Shown piece by piece: positions 1 through 9,729 of a stretch of DNA of 64,000 nt. The stretch spans positions 62,001 through 126,000 of the forward strand of contig JAEERW010000006.1 of the NCBI GenBank assembly GCA_016286055.1. Direction: 5' to 3'. The DNA is from Bacteroidales bacterium (GTDB taxonomy: Bacteria > Bacteroidota > Bacteroidia > Bacteroidales > UBA3824). The stretch's first letter is position 1, and every line of letters starts with the position of its first letter. Below the pieces are notes generated by a model. That model was not told the DNA's origin. It saw nothing but the letters and a program-made list of their open reading frames with translations, and searched no databases. Made by a program: the position numbers and the translations under genes.

Positions 1-2
1 CG

Positions 3-1457
3 GTGGGCAAAAGTATCGACGGTATCAAAGTATTTCCTTTGGATAAACTCGAAGATCTTATTTATACTCAGGGCGTTACAATGCTTATTCTTTCTGAGCA
101 ACTGCCCAACACCAAACAAAAACAGTCAATCATTGATATCTGTCTTTCTAAAAATGTGAAAGTGCTTTCTACACCGAAAGTTAGCAACTGGATCAATGGT
201 GAATTGAGTTTCAAGCAGATACGTCAAATTAAGATTGAAGACCTTCTGGAACGCGACCCCATCAAACTCGACGAGATGGAAATCCGCAAAGACCTCGTTA
301 ACAAGACTATCCTCGTTACAGGTGCCGCAGGAAGTATCGGTAGCGAAATTGTCCGTCAGGTGGCAAAATTCAATCCTAAGACAATTGTAATTTTCGATCA
401 AGCAGAATCGCCTCTTTACGACCTTGAACTCGAACTCCAAGAAAAACTCAACTTCTTTAATTTTGAGATAGTTATCGGTAGCGTTACCGACCGTACTCGT
501 CTTACAGCCGTGTTTGAAAAGTTCCATCCTTCGGTAATTTACCACGCAGCAGCCTACAAACACGTGCCTATGATGGAAAACAACCCCTCACAGGCTATTC
601 AAAACAATGTTTTCGGCACAAAACTCTTAGCCGATTTTGCAGTAAAATATAAGGTGAACAAATTTGTGATGATTTCTACCGACAAGGCTGTAAATCCCAC
701 AAACGTAATGGGTTGCAGCAAGCGTATCTGCGAAATCTACACACAATCGCTCAACAGTTGTTTCCCCACCAAATTTATTACCACACGCTTTGGCAACGTT
801 CTCGGCAGCAACGGTTCAGTTATTCCGAGATTCAAAGCCCAGATTGAAAAGGGCGGACCCGTTACAGTTACCGACCCGAAAATCACACGTTTCTTTATGA
901 CAATTCCCGAGGCTTGTCAGTTGGTATTGCAGGCAGGCACTTTGGGCAATGGCGGTGAGATTTTCGTGTTTGATATGGGCAAGTCGGTTAAAATCATCGA
1001 TTTGGCTAAAAAAATGATTAAACTTTCGGGATTAACTCTCGGCAAGGATATTCAAATTTCGTTTACGGGTCTTCGTCCGGGCGAAAAACTCTACGAAGAG
1101 GTGCTCAACGACAAGGAGACCACACTTCCCACATCACACTCGCAAATTATGGTTGCCAAGGTTCGCGAATACGACTTTGCACAGGTTTCGGAACAAATCA
1201 ACCAACTTATCGGACTTGTAAAATGCGGCGACAACTTCAAGATTGTGGGTATGATGAAACGTATTGTTCCTGAGTTTAAGAGCGAAAATTCTGTTTACGA
1301 AGTGCTCGACAACAACCGCGAACAAGATTGCAATACTGCCGAAATATCACAGAACAACAAGGAGTTACCCAAAAATCAAAACCACAAAACCAACCAAGTT
1401 TTCCTCAACAACTCAACGGTGGTTTCCATCGGCAAGAAATTTTCGCTGATGAGGTAG
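3..1457 (+). CDS. Polysaccharide biosynthesis protein, CapD/FlaA1-like NDP-sugar dehydratase/epimerase (5' truncated by window edge)
   Basis: GAAGSIGSEIVRQ Rossmann motif, YHAAAYKHVPMME, STDKAVNPTNVMGCSKR, RFGNVLGSNGSVIPRF. Confidence 0.9.
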   Translation: MGKSIDGIKVFPLDKLEDLIYTQGVTMLILSEQLPNTKQKQSIIDICLSKNVKVLSTPKVSNWINGELSFKQIRQIKIEDLLERDPIKLDEMEIRKDLVNKTILVTGAAGSIGSEIVRQVAKFNPKTIVIFDQAESPLYDLELELQEKLNFFNFEIVIGSVTDRTRLTAVFEKFHPSVIYHAAAYKHVPMMENNPSQAIQNNVFGTKLLADFAVKYKVNKFVMISTDKAVNPTNVMGCSKRICEIYTQSLNSCFPTKFITTRFGNVLGSNGSVIPRFKAQIEKGGPVTVTDPKITRFFMTIPEACQLVLQAGTLGNGGEIFVFDMGKSVKIIDLAKKMIKLSGLTLGKDIQISFTGLRPGEKLYEEVLNDKETTLPTSHSQIMVAKVREYDFAQVSEQINQLIGLVKCGDNFKIVGMMKRIVPEFKSENSVYEVLDNNREQDCNTAEISQNNKELPKNQNHKTNQVFLNNSTVVSIGKKFSLMR

Positions 1458-1545
1458 TTTTTGACTCCAAAATATTATCAGATTATTTTGCGCTGAATTA
1501 CAAAAATGTGTAATTTAGCGCAAATTATTTTTAAATAAATCTGAT

Positions 1546-3090
1546 ATGAAAAGCAAATTATTATTTTTGTCCGCAGCCACAGCCATGATGATGGCATCGT
1601 GTGCAGGTGGCGACAACAATGGCGGCAATGCCAACGGCACTGCAACATCCGCCAAATCACCCAAGTACATTTTTTATTTTATCGGCGACGGAATGTCAAC
1701 ACCTCAAATCAATATGGCTGAAAAAGCCGTTAGCGAGGAGGGATTCTTGGAGTTTTTCAACCAAAAAACCGCCGGAAAATACAATCTTCAACCCGGAAAA
1801 CTCAACGTTAGGCAGTTTACCGCAGCGGGACTTGCCAATACACACGCTCAAAACCGCTTTATCACTTGTTCGGCTGCCGCTGCCACAGCACTCGCCACGG
1901 GCAACAAAACCGATATCAACCGCGTTTCGGTAACGCCTGACGCATCAGCACCTTACCGCACAATTGCCGAGATGGCTCACGACAAGGGAATGAAAGTGGG
2001 CATTATTACAAGCGTAAGTATCGACCACGCAACGCCTTCGTGCTTTTATGCTCACTGTGCCGACCGCAACGAATACGCGCGTATCGACAGTTTCCTCTTG
2101 AAAACCAATTTTGAGTATTTCGGCGGAGGCTTTGTTCGTTGGAACACCAAGCAGCATAAGGGTTTGTACGATTATTTAGACCAAATAAACGCTGCCGGAT
2201 ATAAGTTTGTGAACTCTCGCAAAGATTTCGACGCTTTGAAGGCGGGCGACAGCAAGGTGATTGCCACCATTGAGCGCACATCGTCAGACACCGCAAGTCT
2301 GCCCGACGACGCTTCGCTGCCTTACAATATGGACCTCTGCATTCAAAAGTCCGAAAACGACCAAATTGTGCTTTCTGAGTTCCTTTCTAAGGCTGTGGAA
2401 TTGCTCTACAACGACGACAAAGGCTTCTTTATAATGACCGAAGGTGGCAAAATCGACTGGACCGACCACGCCAACGACGCTGTAAGCAATGTTTACGAAA
2501 CTATCGGTCTTGACCGTGCTCTCGGCGTTGCCCTCGACTTTTACGCTAAGCATCCCGACGAAACCTTGATTGTGCTCACCGGCGATCACGAATGTGGCGG
2601 CTTGACCCTCGGTTTTGCAGGCACAGGCTACGAATCGGCTTTTAACTATATGAAAAATCAGCAAATTACGGCTTACTCGTTTTCCGATTCGGTGAGAGCA
2701 TATATGAAAAACAAGGCTTCGTTTGATTTTATCTTGAAAAAAATCGACGAGTATTTTGCTCTCGGCAACGAGGAAAAAGGTTTGAAACTTTCTGATTATG
2801 AGATTGATCGCCTTAAAAAAGCCTACAACGTTCACAAAGATTTTGTTAAGAACAACAAAATAATGATTCCGATAGAGGAATACAAACTCTACTACGGTTC
2901 GTATGAGCCTATCACTGTTACAGTTACACATATTCTTGACAACAAATCGGGTGTAGATTGGGCAAGTTTTGCGCACACTGCGTTGCCTGTTCCCGTGTTT
3001 GCAATCGGTGTGGGTGCCGACAATTTCAACGGCTACTACGACAACACAGATATTCCTAAAAAAATAATGCAATTGGCTGATTTAAAATAA
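1546..3090 (+). CDS. Alkaline phosphatase (lipoprotein)
   Basis: Lipobox-like MMMASCAGG; FIGDGMSTPQ, CSAAAATALATG, TGDHECGG metal/active-site motifs. Confidence 0.9.
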   Translation: MKSKLLFLSAATAMMMASCAGGDNNGGNANGTATSAKSPKYIFYFIGDGMSTPQINMAEKAVSEEGFLEFFNQKTAGKYNLQPGKLNVRQFTAAGLANTHAQNRFITCSAAAATALATGNKTDINRVSVTPDASAPYRTIAEMAHDKGMKVGIITSVSIDHATPSCFYAHCADRNEYARIDSFLLKTNFEYFGGGFVRWNTKQHKGLYDYLDQINAAGYKFVNSRKDFDALKAGDSKVIATIERTSSDTASLPDDASLPYNMDLCIQKSENDQIVLSEFLSKAVELLYNDDKGFFIMTEGGKIDWTDHANDAVSNVYETIGLDRALGVALDFYAKHPDETLIVLTGDHECGGLTLGFAGTGYESAFNYMKNQQITAYSFSDSVRAYMKNKASFDFILKKIDEYFALGNEEKGLKLSDYEIDRLKKAYNVHKDFVKNNKIMIPIEEYKLYYGSYEPITVTVTHILDNKSGVDWASFAHTALPVPVFAIGVGADNFNGYYDNTDIPKKIMQLADLK

Positions 3091-3196
3091 CATTTTATCA
3101 TCGAATTATATTTGTTTAATTTGGAGAATTATAATTTAACTTGTTAAATTATAATGTATTAGTTAAATAAATGATTTGTTTAATTAGTTTAATTCG

Positions 3197-4345
3197 TTGA
3201 TAAAAAATAATAATATGTTGACGAAAGAAAACAAACGCCGAAACCTTGTGTTTATCGCTGTAATTAGTGCGGTAACATTGGTTTTGGCGTTTTTGCCTAC
3301 GGGTTTCGACAATCCGTCGCTTGTAGAAAACACGCTTTACGAAAAAGCCGAGGTGCTCAGCACCGACGATGCCGCCCTCACCACCATTTCTGTGGTAACG
3401 CTCGGTAACCAAAAACTGCGTATCAAAGTTCTTTCGGGCAAATTCGACGGGCAAGAATACGATGCCGACAATATTCTCAACGGTCAAAAAAATATCGACA
3501 AGATTTTTAAACCCGGCGACCGCGTGCTTGCCGTCATCAACACCGACCCCACAGGCGAAAAAGTTATCGGTATCCGCGCCTCGGAGTATTACCGCAGCGG
3601 CATCGAGATTTTTCTTGTGGCTGTGTTTGTGGTGGCGCTTTTGGCGTTTGCCGGAATTACAGGTGTAAAGGCAATTATTTCGTTTATATTCACAGCGTTA
3701 GCCTTTTGGAAAATCCTTTTGCCGATGTATCTCAACGGAGTAAGTCCAATTCCGGCGGCATTGCTGATGGCATTTTTGTCGTCGGCGGTGATAATTTTTC
3801 TTGTGGTAGGTATCGACCGTAAAGGAGTTACGGCTGTTTTAGGTGCAACATCGGGCATAGCGTTTATGGCTGTGGTTTCGTTTGTTTCGGGACATTGGTT
3901 TAAGATTCCCGGCACGGTGCAAGATTACAGCGAAGCATTGATTTACAGCGGGTTTAACCTCAATTTGTCGGAGATTTTTCTCTCGGCAGTGTTTATTTCG
4001 GCGGCGGGAGCGTTGATGGACGTTGCCACCGACATTGCCGCCTCTATCGACGAAATTCATTCTCGCCGTCCCGACCTTCCGCGACGCGAACTTATGATTT
4101 CGGGATTTAAAATTGCCCGTCCTGTAATTGGCTCAGCCACAACCACTTTGCTCTTTGCCTATTCTGGCGGATTTATGTTTGCATTTATGGCATTTATGGC
4201 GAAAGGCGTGCCCTTTGTGTCGATTTTCAATTCAAATTTCATCTCTGCCGAAATCCTCCACACTATGGTCGGCAGCCTTGGTTTGGTTCTCGCCGCACCA
4301 CTTACGGCGATAATTGGGGCATTTATTTACGGTAGAGGTAAATAA
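3197..4345 (+). CDS. YibE/F-like multipass membrane protein
   Basis: Multiple TM segments; ALMDVATDIAASIDEI and ARPVIGSATTTLLFAYSGG motifs typical of YibE/F. Confidence 0.8.
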   Translation: MIKNNNMLTKENKRRNLVFIAVISAVTLVLAFLPTGFDNPSLVENTLYEKAEVLSTDDAALTTISVVTLGNQKLRIKVLSGKFDGQEYDADNILNGQKNIDKIFKPGDRVLAVINTDPTGEKVIGIRASEYYRSGIEIFLVAVFVVALLAFAGITGVKAIISFIFTALAFWKILLPMYLNGVSPIPAALLMAFLSSAVIIFLVVGIDRKGVTAVLGATSGIAFMAVVSFVSGHWFKIPGTVQDYSEALIYSGFNLNLSEIFLSAVFISAAGALMDVATDIAASIDEIHSRRPDLPRRELMISGFKIARPVIGSATTTLLFAYSGGFMFAFMAFMAKGVPFVSIFNSNFISAEILHTMVGSLGLVLAAPLTAIIGAFIYGRGK

Positions 4346-4356
4346 TGTTTTTTAGT

Positions 4357-4459
4357 AACAACGAATTAACCTAATAAAACGAACTGGTTTTATTAATTTA
4401 TTGATTTTTAATTTATTAGTTTGCTAAATGAATTAGTTTAATTCGTTTTATTCGTTGTT
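4357..4459. repeat. AT-rich intergenic element with terminal inverted repeats AACAACGAAT/ATTCGTTGTT
   Basis: aacaacgaat at 4357-4366 and attcgttgtt at 4450-4459; related element at 45860-46051. Confidence 0.5.
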
Positions 4460-4536
4460 TGAAAATAATATTTGTTATTAACAAAAAAAATCCTTAACTT
4501 AGTAAGCAAATTAATATTATAAATTTTTATACTATT

Positions 4537-5919
4537 ATGACAAAAGACGAACTGAAAAAACTTATGATGGATAGAAAAAACGCCTCGCTCTTATTAGACG
4601 ACAAGGAGATTGACAAGGCGTTTAAGTTTTGCGAAGGCTACAAAGACTTTATGTCGAAGGCCAAAACCGAACGCGAAATTAATATTTTCGCTATTGAAGC
4701 CGCTAAGAAAAAGGGTTTCAAAGAGTTCCATTTTGGCGACAAGGTGAAAGCCGGCGACAAAATCTATTTCGACAACCGTGGCAAGGCTGTAATTCTTGCC
4801 GTTATCGGAACAGAAGATATTGCAAAAGGCACTAATATCACCGCCGCCCATATCGATTCGCCCCGTTTAGACCTTAAAGAAAATCCGCTTTACGAACAGG
4901 AGGAACTCGCTCTCTTTAAAACCCATTACTATGGTGGTATAAAAAAATATCAGTGGACAACCGTTCCATTGTCGCTTCACGGCGTAATTATCAAGGCTAA
5001 CGGTGAAAAAATTACCGTTAACATCGGTGAAGACGACGGCGACCCTGTTTTTGTGGTTACCGACCTTTTGCCTCACTTGGCTCAAAATCAGATGAAACGT
5101 CCCGCTCCCGAAATTATTAAGGGCGAGGAACTTAATATTCTTATCGGCGCAAATTGCATCAAGGGCGAAGACCTCAGCAACCGCGTAAAAGCCAATGTGT
5201 TAGATATTTTGAACAAAAAATACGGCATTGTAGAATCCGACCTTCTCAACGCCGAACTCGAAGCCGTGCCTACTTACAAGCCCAAAGACGTTGGCTTTGA
5301 CCGCAGTATGGTGGGCGCTTACGGACACGACGACAAGGTGTGTGCTTATCCCGAGTTGATGGCTATTCTCGACATCAAAAAACCGAAAAAAACCGCTATT
5401 GCAGTGCTCACCGACAAGGAAGAAACCGGCAGCGACGGCAACACTGGCTTAAATTCTTCTTACCTTAAATATTTTATCGAAGACCTCGCCGCCACTCTCG
5501 GAGCCAATCCGCGTCAGGTTTTCAGCAATTCTAAATGCCTGAGCGCCGACGTTAACTCGGCTTTCGACCCCACTTTCCCCGATGTTTTTGAAAAAGCAAA
5601 CTCGTCGTTTATCAATTACGGAGTGGTTGTAACCAAGTTTACAGGTTCGCGCGGCAAGTCGGGTACGAGCGATGCCAATGCCGAATTTGTGGCTGAGATT
5701 CACCACCTTTTCGACAAGGAGAAAGTTATTTGGCAAAACGGCGAACTTGGTCGCGTAGACCTTGGCGGCGGCGGCACAGTTGCTCTCTATATGGCAAACC
5801 TCAATATCGACACCATCGATGTTGGCGTGCCTGTGCTTTCGATGCACGCGCCGTTTGAAATCGTCTCTAAATTAGATACTTATATGGCATACAAAGCGTT
5901 CTATGTCTTCCAAAAGTAA
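4537..5919 (+). CDS. M18 family aminopeptidase
   Basis: AAHIDSPRLDLK, DKEETGSDGNTG, SGTSDANAE zinc-peptidase motifs. Confidence 0.9.
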   Translation: MTKDELKKLMMDRKNASLLLDDKEIDKAFKFCEGYKDFMSKAKTEREINIFAIEAAKKKGFKEFHFGDKVKAGDKIYFDNRGKAVILAVIGTEDIAKGTNITAAHIDSPRLDLKENPLYEQEELALFKTHYYGGIKKYQWTTVPLSLHGVIIKANGEKITVNIGEDDGDPVFVVTDLLPHLAQNQMKRPAPEIIKGEELNILIGANCIKGEDLSNRVKANVLDILNKKYGIVESDLLNAELEAVPTYKPKDVGFDRSMVGAYGHDDKVCAYPELMAILDIKKPKKTAIAVLTDKEETGSDGNTGLNSSYLKYFIEDLAATLGANPRQVFSNSKCLSADVNSAFDPTFPDVFEKANSSFINYGVVVTKFTGSRGKSGTSDANAEFVAEIHHLFDKEKVIWQNGELGRVDLGGGGTVALYMANLNIDTIDVGVPVLSMHAPFEIVSKLDTYMAYKAFYVFQK

Positions 5920-6976
5920 ATATAGCGACGCCGCAGTCCTCAGATGTCCGTCGTGCGGGGCCAACATTGTCTATTCGCCTATCACAGGGCGGTGGACGTG
6001 CTCCTCGTGCGGCGGAACATTTACCGAGGATGATTTCAAAAACGTTGCAGATGAGAATGTTGCGACTGAGAAAAATACGGCTGAGGTTGAGCCCACCGTC
6101 ACCGAATCCGCTCAACCCGAATTAGATGTTTTTAGATGTCAAAGTTGTGGTGCAGAACTTGTTACCGACTCCAACACCGTCGCCACATTTTGCGCTTATT
6201 GCGGTAGCGCCGACATTATCAAAGAGCGTTTAGAGGGCGAATACCGTCCCGATTTTGTTTTGCCCTTTACCATCAGCAAAGATGAGGCATTAAACTGTTA
6301 CACAGAGCATTGCAAAGAAGCGAGTTTTGTGCCCGGAGTGTTTTTCGACCATAAAAATGTGAAGATTCAAGGCATTTATGTTCCGTTTTGCCTTTACAGC
6401 GGACGTTGCGAAGGCACTGTAACGGGTAAATACGAAACCACATCGCCTACAAACAGCAATATGTTAGATATTCACAGTTATGTGCGCAGCGGACGAATGG
6501 ATTTTGCACGTATTCCTGCCGATGTAAGCAAAAAAATGGACGATGCTCTGATGGATTCTATCGAACCGTTTGACTTTGAGCAACTTAAAGACTTTAATTA
6601 CGCCTATCTTTCGGGATTTCTTGCCGAAAAATACGATGTGGAGCGTGAAGGTAGTGCTCAGTTGCAACGTGTGTCTTCACGTATGCAATCTTCGCTCAAC
6701 AGAAAACTAACCAAAGGTTCCACCACAACAACGGAAATGAAAAGCGAATTTCCTACCATCGAATATGTTTTGATGCCGGTGTGGATGCTTAGTGTTGAGT
6801 ATAAAGGCACAGAATATCATTTTGCAATCAACGGTCAATCAGGCACTACCGAAGGATTTTTGCCTTGCGAGCCAAGCAAAAAATGGCTGTGGTTTTTGAT
6901 TCTTACAATTTCAATCTCGGCAGTGATAATTGTGCCACTTTATTTCTTTATTGTTTGGTTGTTTAATAATGCTTGA
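5903..6976 (+). CDS. Zinc-ribbon membrane protein
   Basis: CPSCGANI...CSSCGG and CQSCGAEL...CAYCGS ribbons; C-terminal TM helix; overlaps the preceding CDS. Confidence 0.75.
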   Translation: MSSKSKYSDAAVLRCPSCGANIVYSPITGRWTCSSCGGTFTEDDFKNVADENVATEKNTAEVEPTVTESAQPELDVFRCQSCGAELVTDSNTVATFCAYCGSADIIKERLEGEYRPDFVLPFTISKDEALNCYTEHCKEASFVPGVFFDHKNVKIQGIYVPFCLYSGRCEGTVTGKYETTSPTNSNMLDIHSYVRSGRMDFARIPADVSKKMDDALMDSIEPFDFEQLKDFNYAYLSGFLAEKYDVEREGSAQLQRVSSRMQSSLNRKLTKGSTTTTEMKSEFPTIEYVLMPVWMLSVEYKGTEYHFAINGQSGTTEGFLPCEPSKKWLWFLILTISISAVIIVPLYFFIVWLFNNA

Positions 6977-6979
6977 TGT

Positions 6980-8044
6980 ATGGAAGAAGATACAAAAAAA
7001 ACGCTTGTTGGCTGTGGCATTTTCCTCGTGTTTTTGGGATTATTAACTTGGGGAATAATTTGGCTTATAGGTTATATAGATTCATTGCCAAACGAAAGCA
7101 GCAATCCTGCAATTTCTGCCGTTAATGTTGCTCCCGATACACTTGATTATCAAGGCGGTTGGGAAAAATATGTGGTAGCACGCCGCAATTCATCAGATTA
7201 TCATATTTCTAAGAAATTTATCACCGATTCGTTGACAAATTCTAAGATTTCCGCCGCAATGAGTACCCCGTATGTGGATTCGTCGTTAAAAGTGTACGAT
7301 GCGGCCGGATTGTTGGGCGTTTCGGAGTATGAAATGGTGCAACGCCGTGTTAAACAGTTTATAAATTCTACGGGTTTGGATATGGCAATTGTTACCACCG
7401 ATTTTAACCCCAAAAAAGCCGGAAACGGTAATCAACCTTGGGAAGAATTTGCCATAGATTTTTATGAATACAACGATTTTGGTACTGGCGCAACCACAAA
7501 ATATGGTTACAACGGCGTTGTAATGGCAATAGATATGCAATACCGTGCTGTAAGCGTTTTTGATTTTGGAGAATTGTATTACACCTATAAAGTGGCGCGA
7601 TATAACTACAATACCTTTTTAGACCATATTGAGCCTAATGTTAAAGCCGGACGTTATGTGGATGCTGTTCTTGTTTTTGTCGACGATTACGAAAAAGAAT
7701 ACTATGCCTCTGTTGAAGCCTATAAACATAAAGATGAAAACGATGCAAAAACTCTCAAATGGATTCTTTGGATTGTTTTTGGCAGTGTGGTTGGTTTAGT
7801 AATGCTTTGTGTAGGATTGCCAATAGCATTGTTGAAAAATGCTTCACCGCAAACAAAATCTCGTAATGATGCCGATGATTATATTGTAGAAAACTCATTT
7901 GCTGTAACATACGAAGATGATAAGGTTATAGGTTCAAAAGCCAAGCCCCGCGAATCGCATAGTAGTTATCACTCTGGACGTAGTTCGGGAAGTCATCGCA
8001 CAAGTTCGGGGCGTCACGCAGGTGGTGGCAGCCGAAGATTCTAA
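6980..8044 (+). CDS. TPM-domain-like membrane protein with Ser/Gly/His-rich tail
   Basis: N-terminal and central TM; VYDAAGLLGVSEYEMVQRRVKQFINSTGLDMAIVTT resembles TPM; SSYHSGRSSGSHRTSSGRHAGGGSRRF tail. Confidence 0.6.
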   Translation: MEEDTKKTLVGCGIFLVFLGLLTWGIIWLIGYIDSLPNESSNPAISAVNVAPDTLDYQGGWEKYVVARRNSSDYHISKKFITDSLTNSKISAAMSTPYVDSSLKVYDAAGLLGVSEYEMVQRRVKQFINSTGLDMAIVTTDFNPKKAGNGNQPWEEFAIDFYEYNDFGTGATTKYGYNGVVMAIDMQYRAVSVFDFGELYYTYKVARYNYNTFLDHIEPNVKAGRYVDAVLVFVDDYEKEYYASVEAYKHKDENDAKTLKWILWIVFGSVVGLVMLCVGLPIALLKNASPQTKSRNDADDYIVENSFAVTYEDDKVIGSKAKPRESHSSYHSGRSSGSHRTSSGRHAGGGSRRF

Positions 8045-8077
8045 GTATTTTTGTATCACTTTTTAATGTAAACAACA

Positions 8078-8563
8078 ATGAATTTAAACAATATATCAAT
8101 CAATCCCGAAGAACGCCGAAAAATGGCTATGGACTATTTTCTTCAAGGATACAATTGTAGTCAGTCGGTGCTTTTAACATTCAGCGACGTTATCGAAGCC
8201 GACCCTAAAATGCTGAAAATAATTACATCAGGTTTTGGTGGTGGAATGGGTCGTTTACGTGAGGTTTGCGGAGCGTTTTCGGCAATGGTGATGATGGCAG
8301 GTTTTATCTCGCCTGCCGACGACCCAACTATCAAAGAATCACGCACTAATAACTATGCCTTGGTTCAATCTTTTGCCGAAAAATTCAAGTTGGAAAATGG
8401 CGGCAGCGTGGTTTGCCGCGAACTCCTCGGATTATCCAAAACTCCCGTTCAAGAATCGCCTGTGCCCTCTGACCGCACCGCCGAATATTACAAAAAACGT
8501 CCCTGCCCAGAGATTATTGGCAATGCGGCTAAGGTGGTGGCGGAGAGTTTATTGGAAAAATAG
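8078..8563 (+). CDS. C-GCAxxG-C-C family protein
   Basis: NCSQSV, FGGGMGRLREVCGAFSAMVM, conserved C-terminal Cys. Confidence 0.8.
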   Translation: MNLNNISINPEERRKMAMDYFLQGYNCSQSVLLTFSDVIEADPKMLKIITSGFGGGMGRLREVCGAFSAMVMMAGFISPADDPTIKESRTNNYALVQSFAEKFKLENGGSVVCRELLGLSKTPVQESPVPSDRTAEYYKKRPCPEIIGNAAKVVAESLLEK

Positions 8564-8651
8564 TACAAAAGTACTATTGCGGAGTGTGTATTTTGTTAGT
8601 TTATTTACGGCGATAATAAAAAACACGTTTAACTAATTTTAATTACCTACT

Positions 8652-9719
8652 ATGAAATATACGTTTAAATCATTAGCCGCAGTATTATTAGTAACTGCAT
8701 TTGCCCTTAACTCTTGCGATGAAGATGTTACAGAGGTTCAACCAAAACAGAATGAAACAATCTTAACTGAAGGTTTAGCAAAAAATCCGTTGGTTATTGA
8801 TGGGAAAAAAATGGAATGGAATTTTTCTCTCCAACCGCGAAAACTGACGAAAGGTATGTTAGTTGATGAAATTGATTGGTATTCATACGTACTTGAGGCC
8901 TTACGTTTGGAATATGGAGATGATTATAAATTGGTGGATACACTTAGATTTTCGTATAAGAATCAAAATTATGAGATAAAACTATTACGAGTAGATAGAA
9001 AATCCGAACCCGGTAAATATTTTTATGTAATGATTGACAATCTTGCTGTAAAATTAGATACTGCTTGTTGGGCTTATGGTGACGATGAGCGCAATGTAAG
9101 CAAATATGGAAGGCTATATACATGGAATGCTGCAAATGCTCTTGCCAATGAAATTTCAATGCGATTGCCTGTTTATGAAGCCAATAATCCTACACAAAAA
9201 AAATTTGGAGGTAGATTACAAATGCCGGTAAAGGCAAGATTATTGTCTCGTCAAGATATTTGTGATATAATTGAGAGTAATGCTATTGGTCAATATCCAG
9301 AAAACGGTTATACTCTCGATGACCATTATGAACAATCTTTGGAAAAACTTGCTAATGGAATTACGTTATTTTATTATGACGTTTTTGTTGGTGGATTAGA
9401 AGGTCCTGGTGGTGATGGAATAGATTATTCCCGTGCTGAGCACACTCTTGGTGGATTTAGGAATACAGAACAGCAACCAGAATGGGCTTGGCTTGATTGG
9501 GTGAACGGCTGGTATACAAGACTGAACGATGAAGCTATGATTTGGACATCTCAAGGATATTTATACGGAGAAAACTATTTTGATCCATTTCATTATCCTT
9601 TATCTATCTCAAGAAAAATTAATGAGTCAATATATGACTATTCTGCTTACATTAATTGTTTATGTTGGGATCAGTATGGGTTTTCTGTTCGCTATGTTTT
9701 TGAGCCTCTTTATAAATAG
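8652..9719 (+). CDS. Hypothetical lipoprotein
   Basis: Signal peptide/lipobox LVTAFALNSCDED; no recognised domain. Confidence 0.55.
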   Translation: MKYTFKSLAAVLLVTAFALNSCDEDVTEVQPKQNETILTEGLAKNPLVIDGKKMEWNFSLQPRKLTKGMLVDEIDWYSYVLEALRLEYGDDYKLVDTLRFSYKNQNYEIKLLRVDRKSEPGKYFYVMIDNLAVKLDTACWAYGDDERNVSKYGRLYTWNAANALANEISMRLPVYEANNPTQKKFGGRLQMPVKARLLSRQDICDIIESNAIGQYPENGYTLDDHYEQSLEKLANGITLFYYDVFVGGLEGPGGDGIDYSRAEHTLGGFRNTEQQPEWAWLDWVNGWYTRLNDEAMIWTSQGYLYGENYFDPFHYPLSISRKINESIYDYSAYINCLCWDQYGFSVRYVFEPLYK

Positions 9720-9729
9720 ACTTTTTACT

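Noticed and set aside
2284-3072. 262-aa antisense ORF
   Set aside because: Lies entirely opposite the alkaline phosphatase CDS; composition is typical of a shadow ORF.
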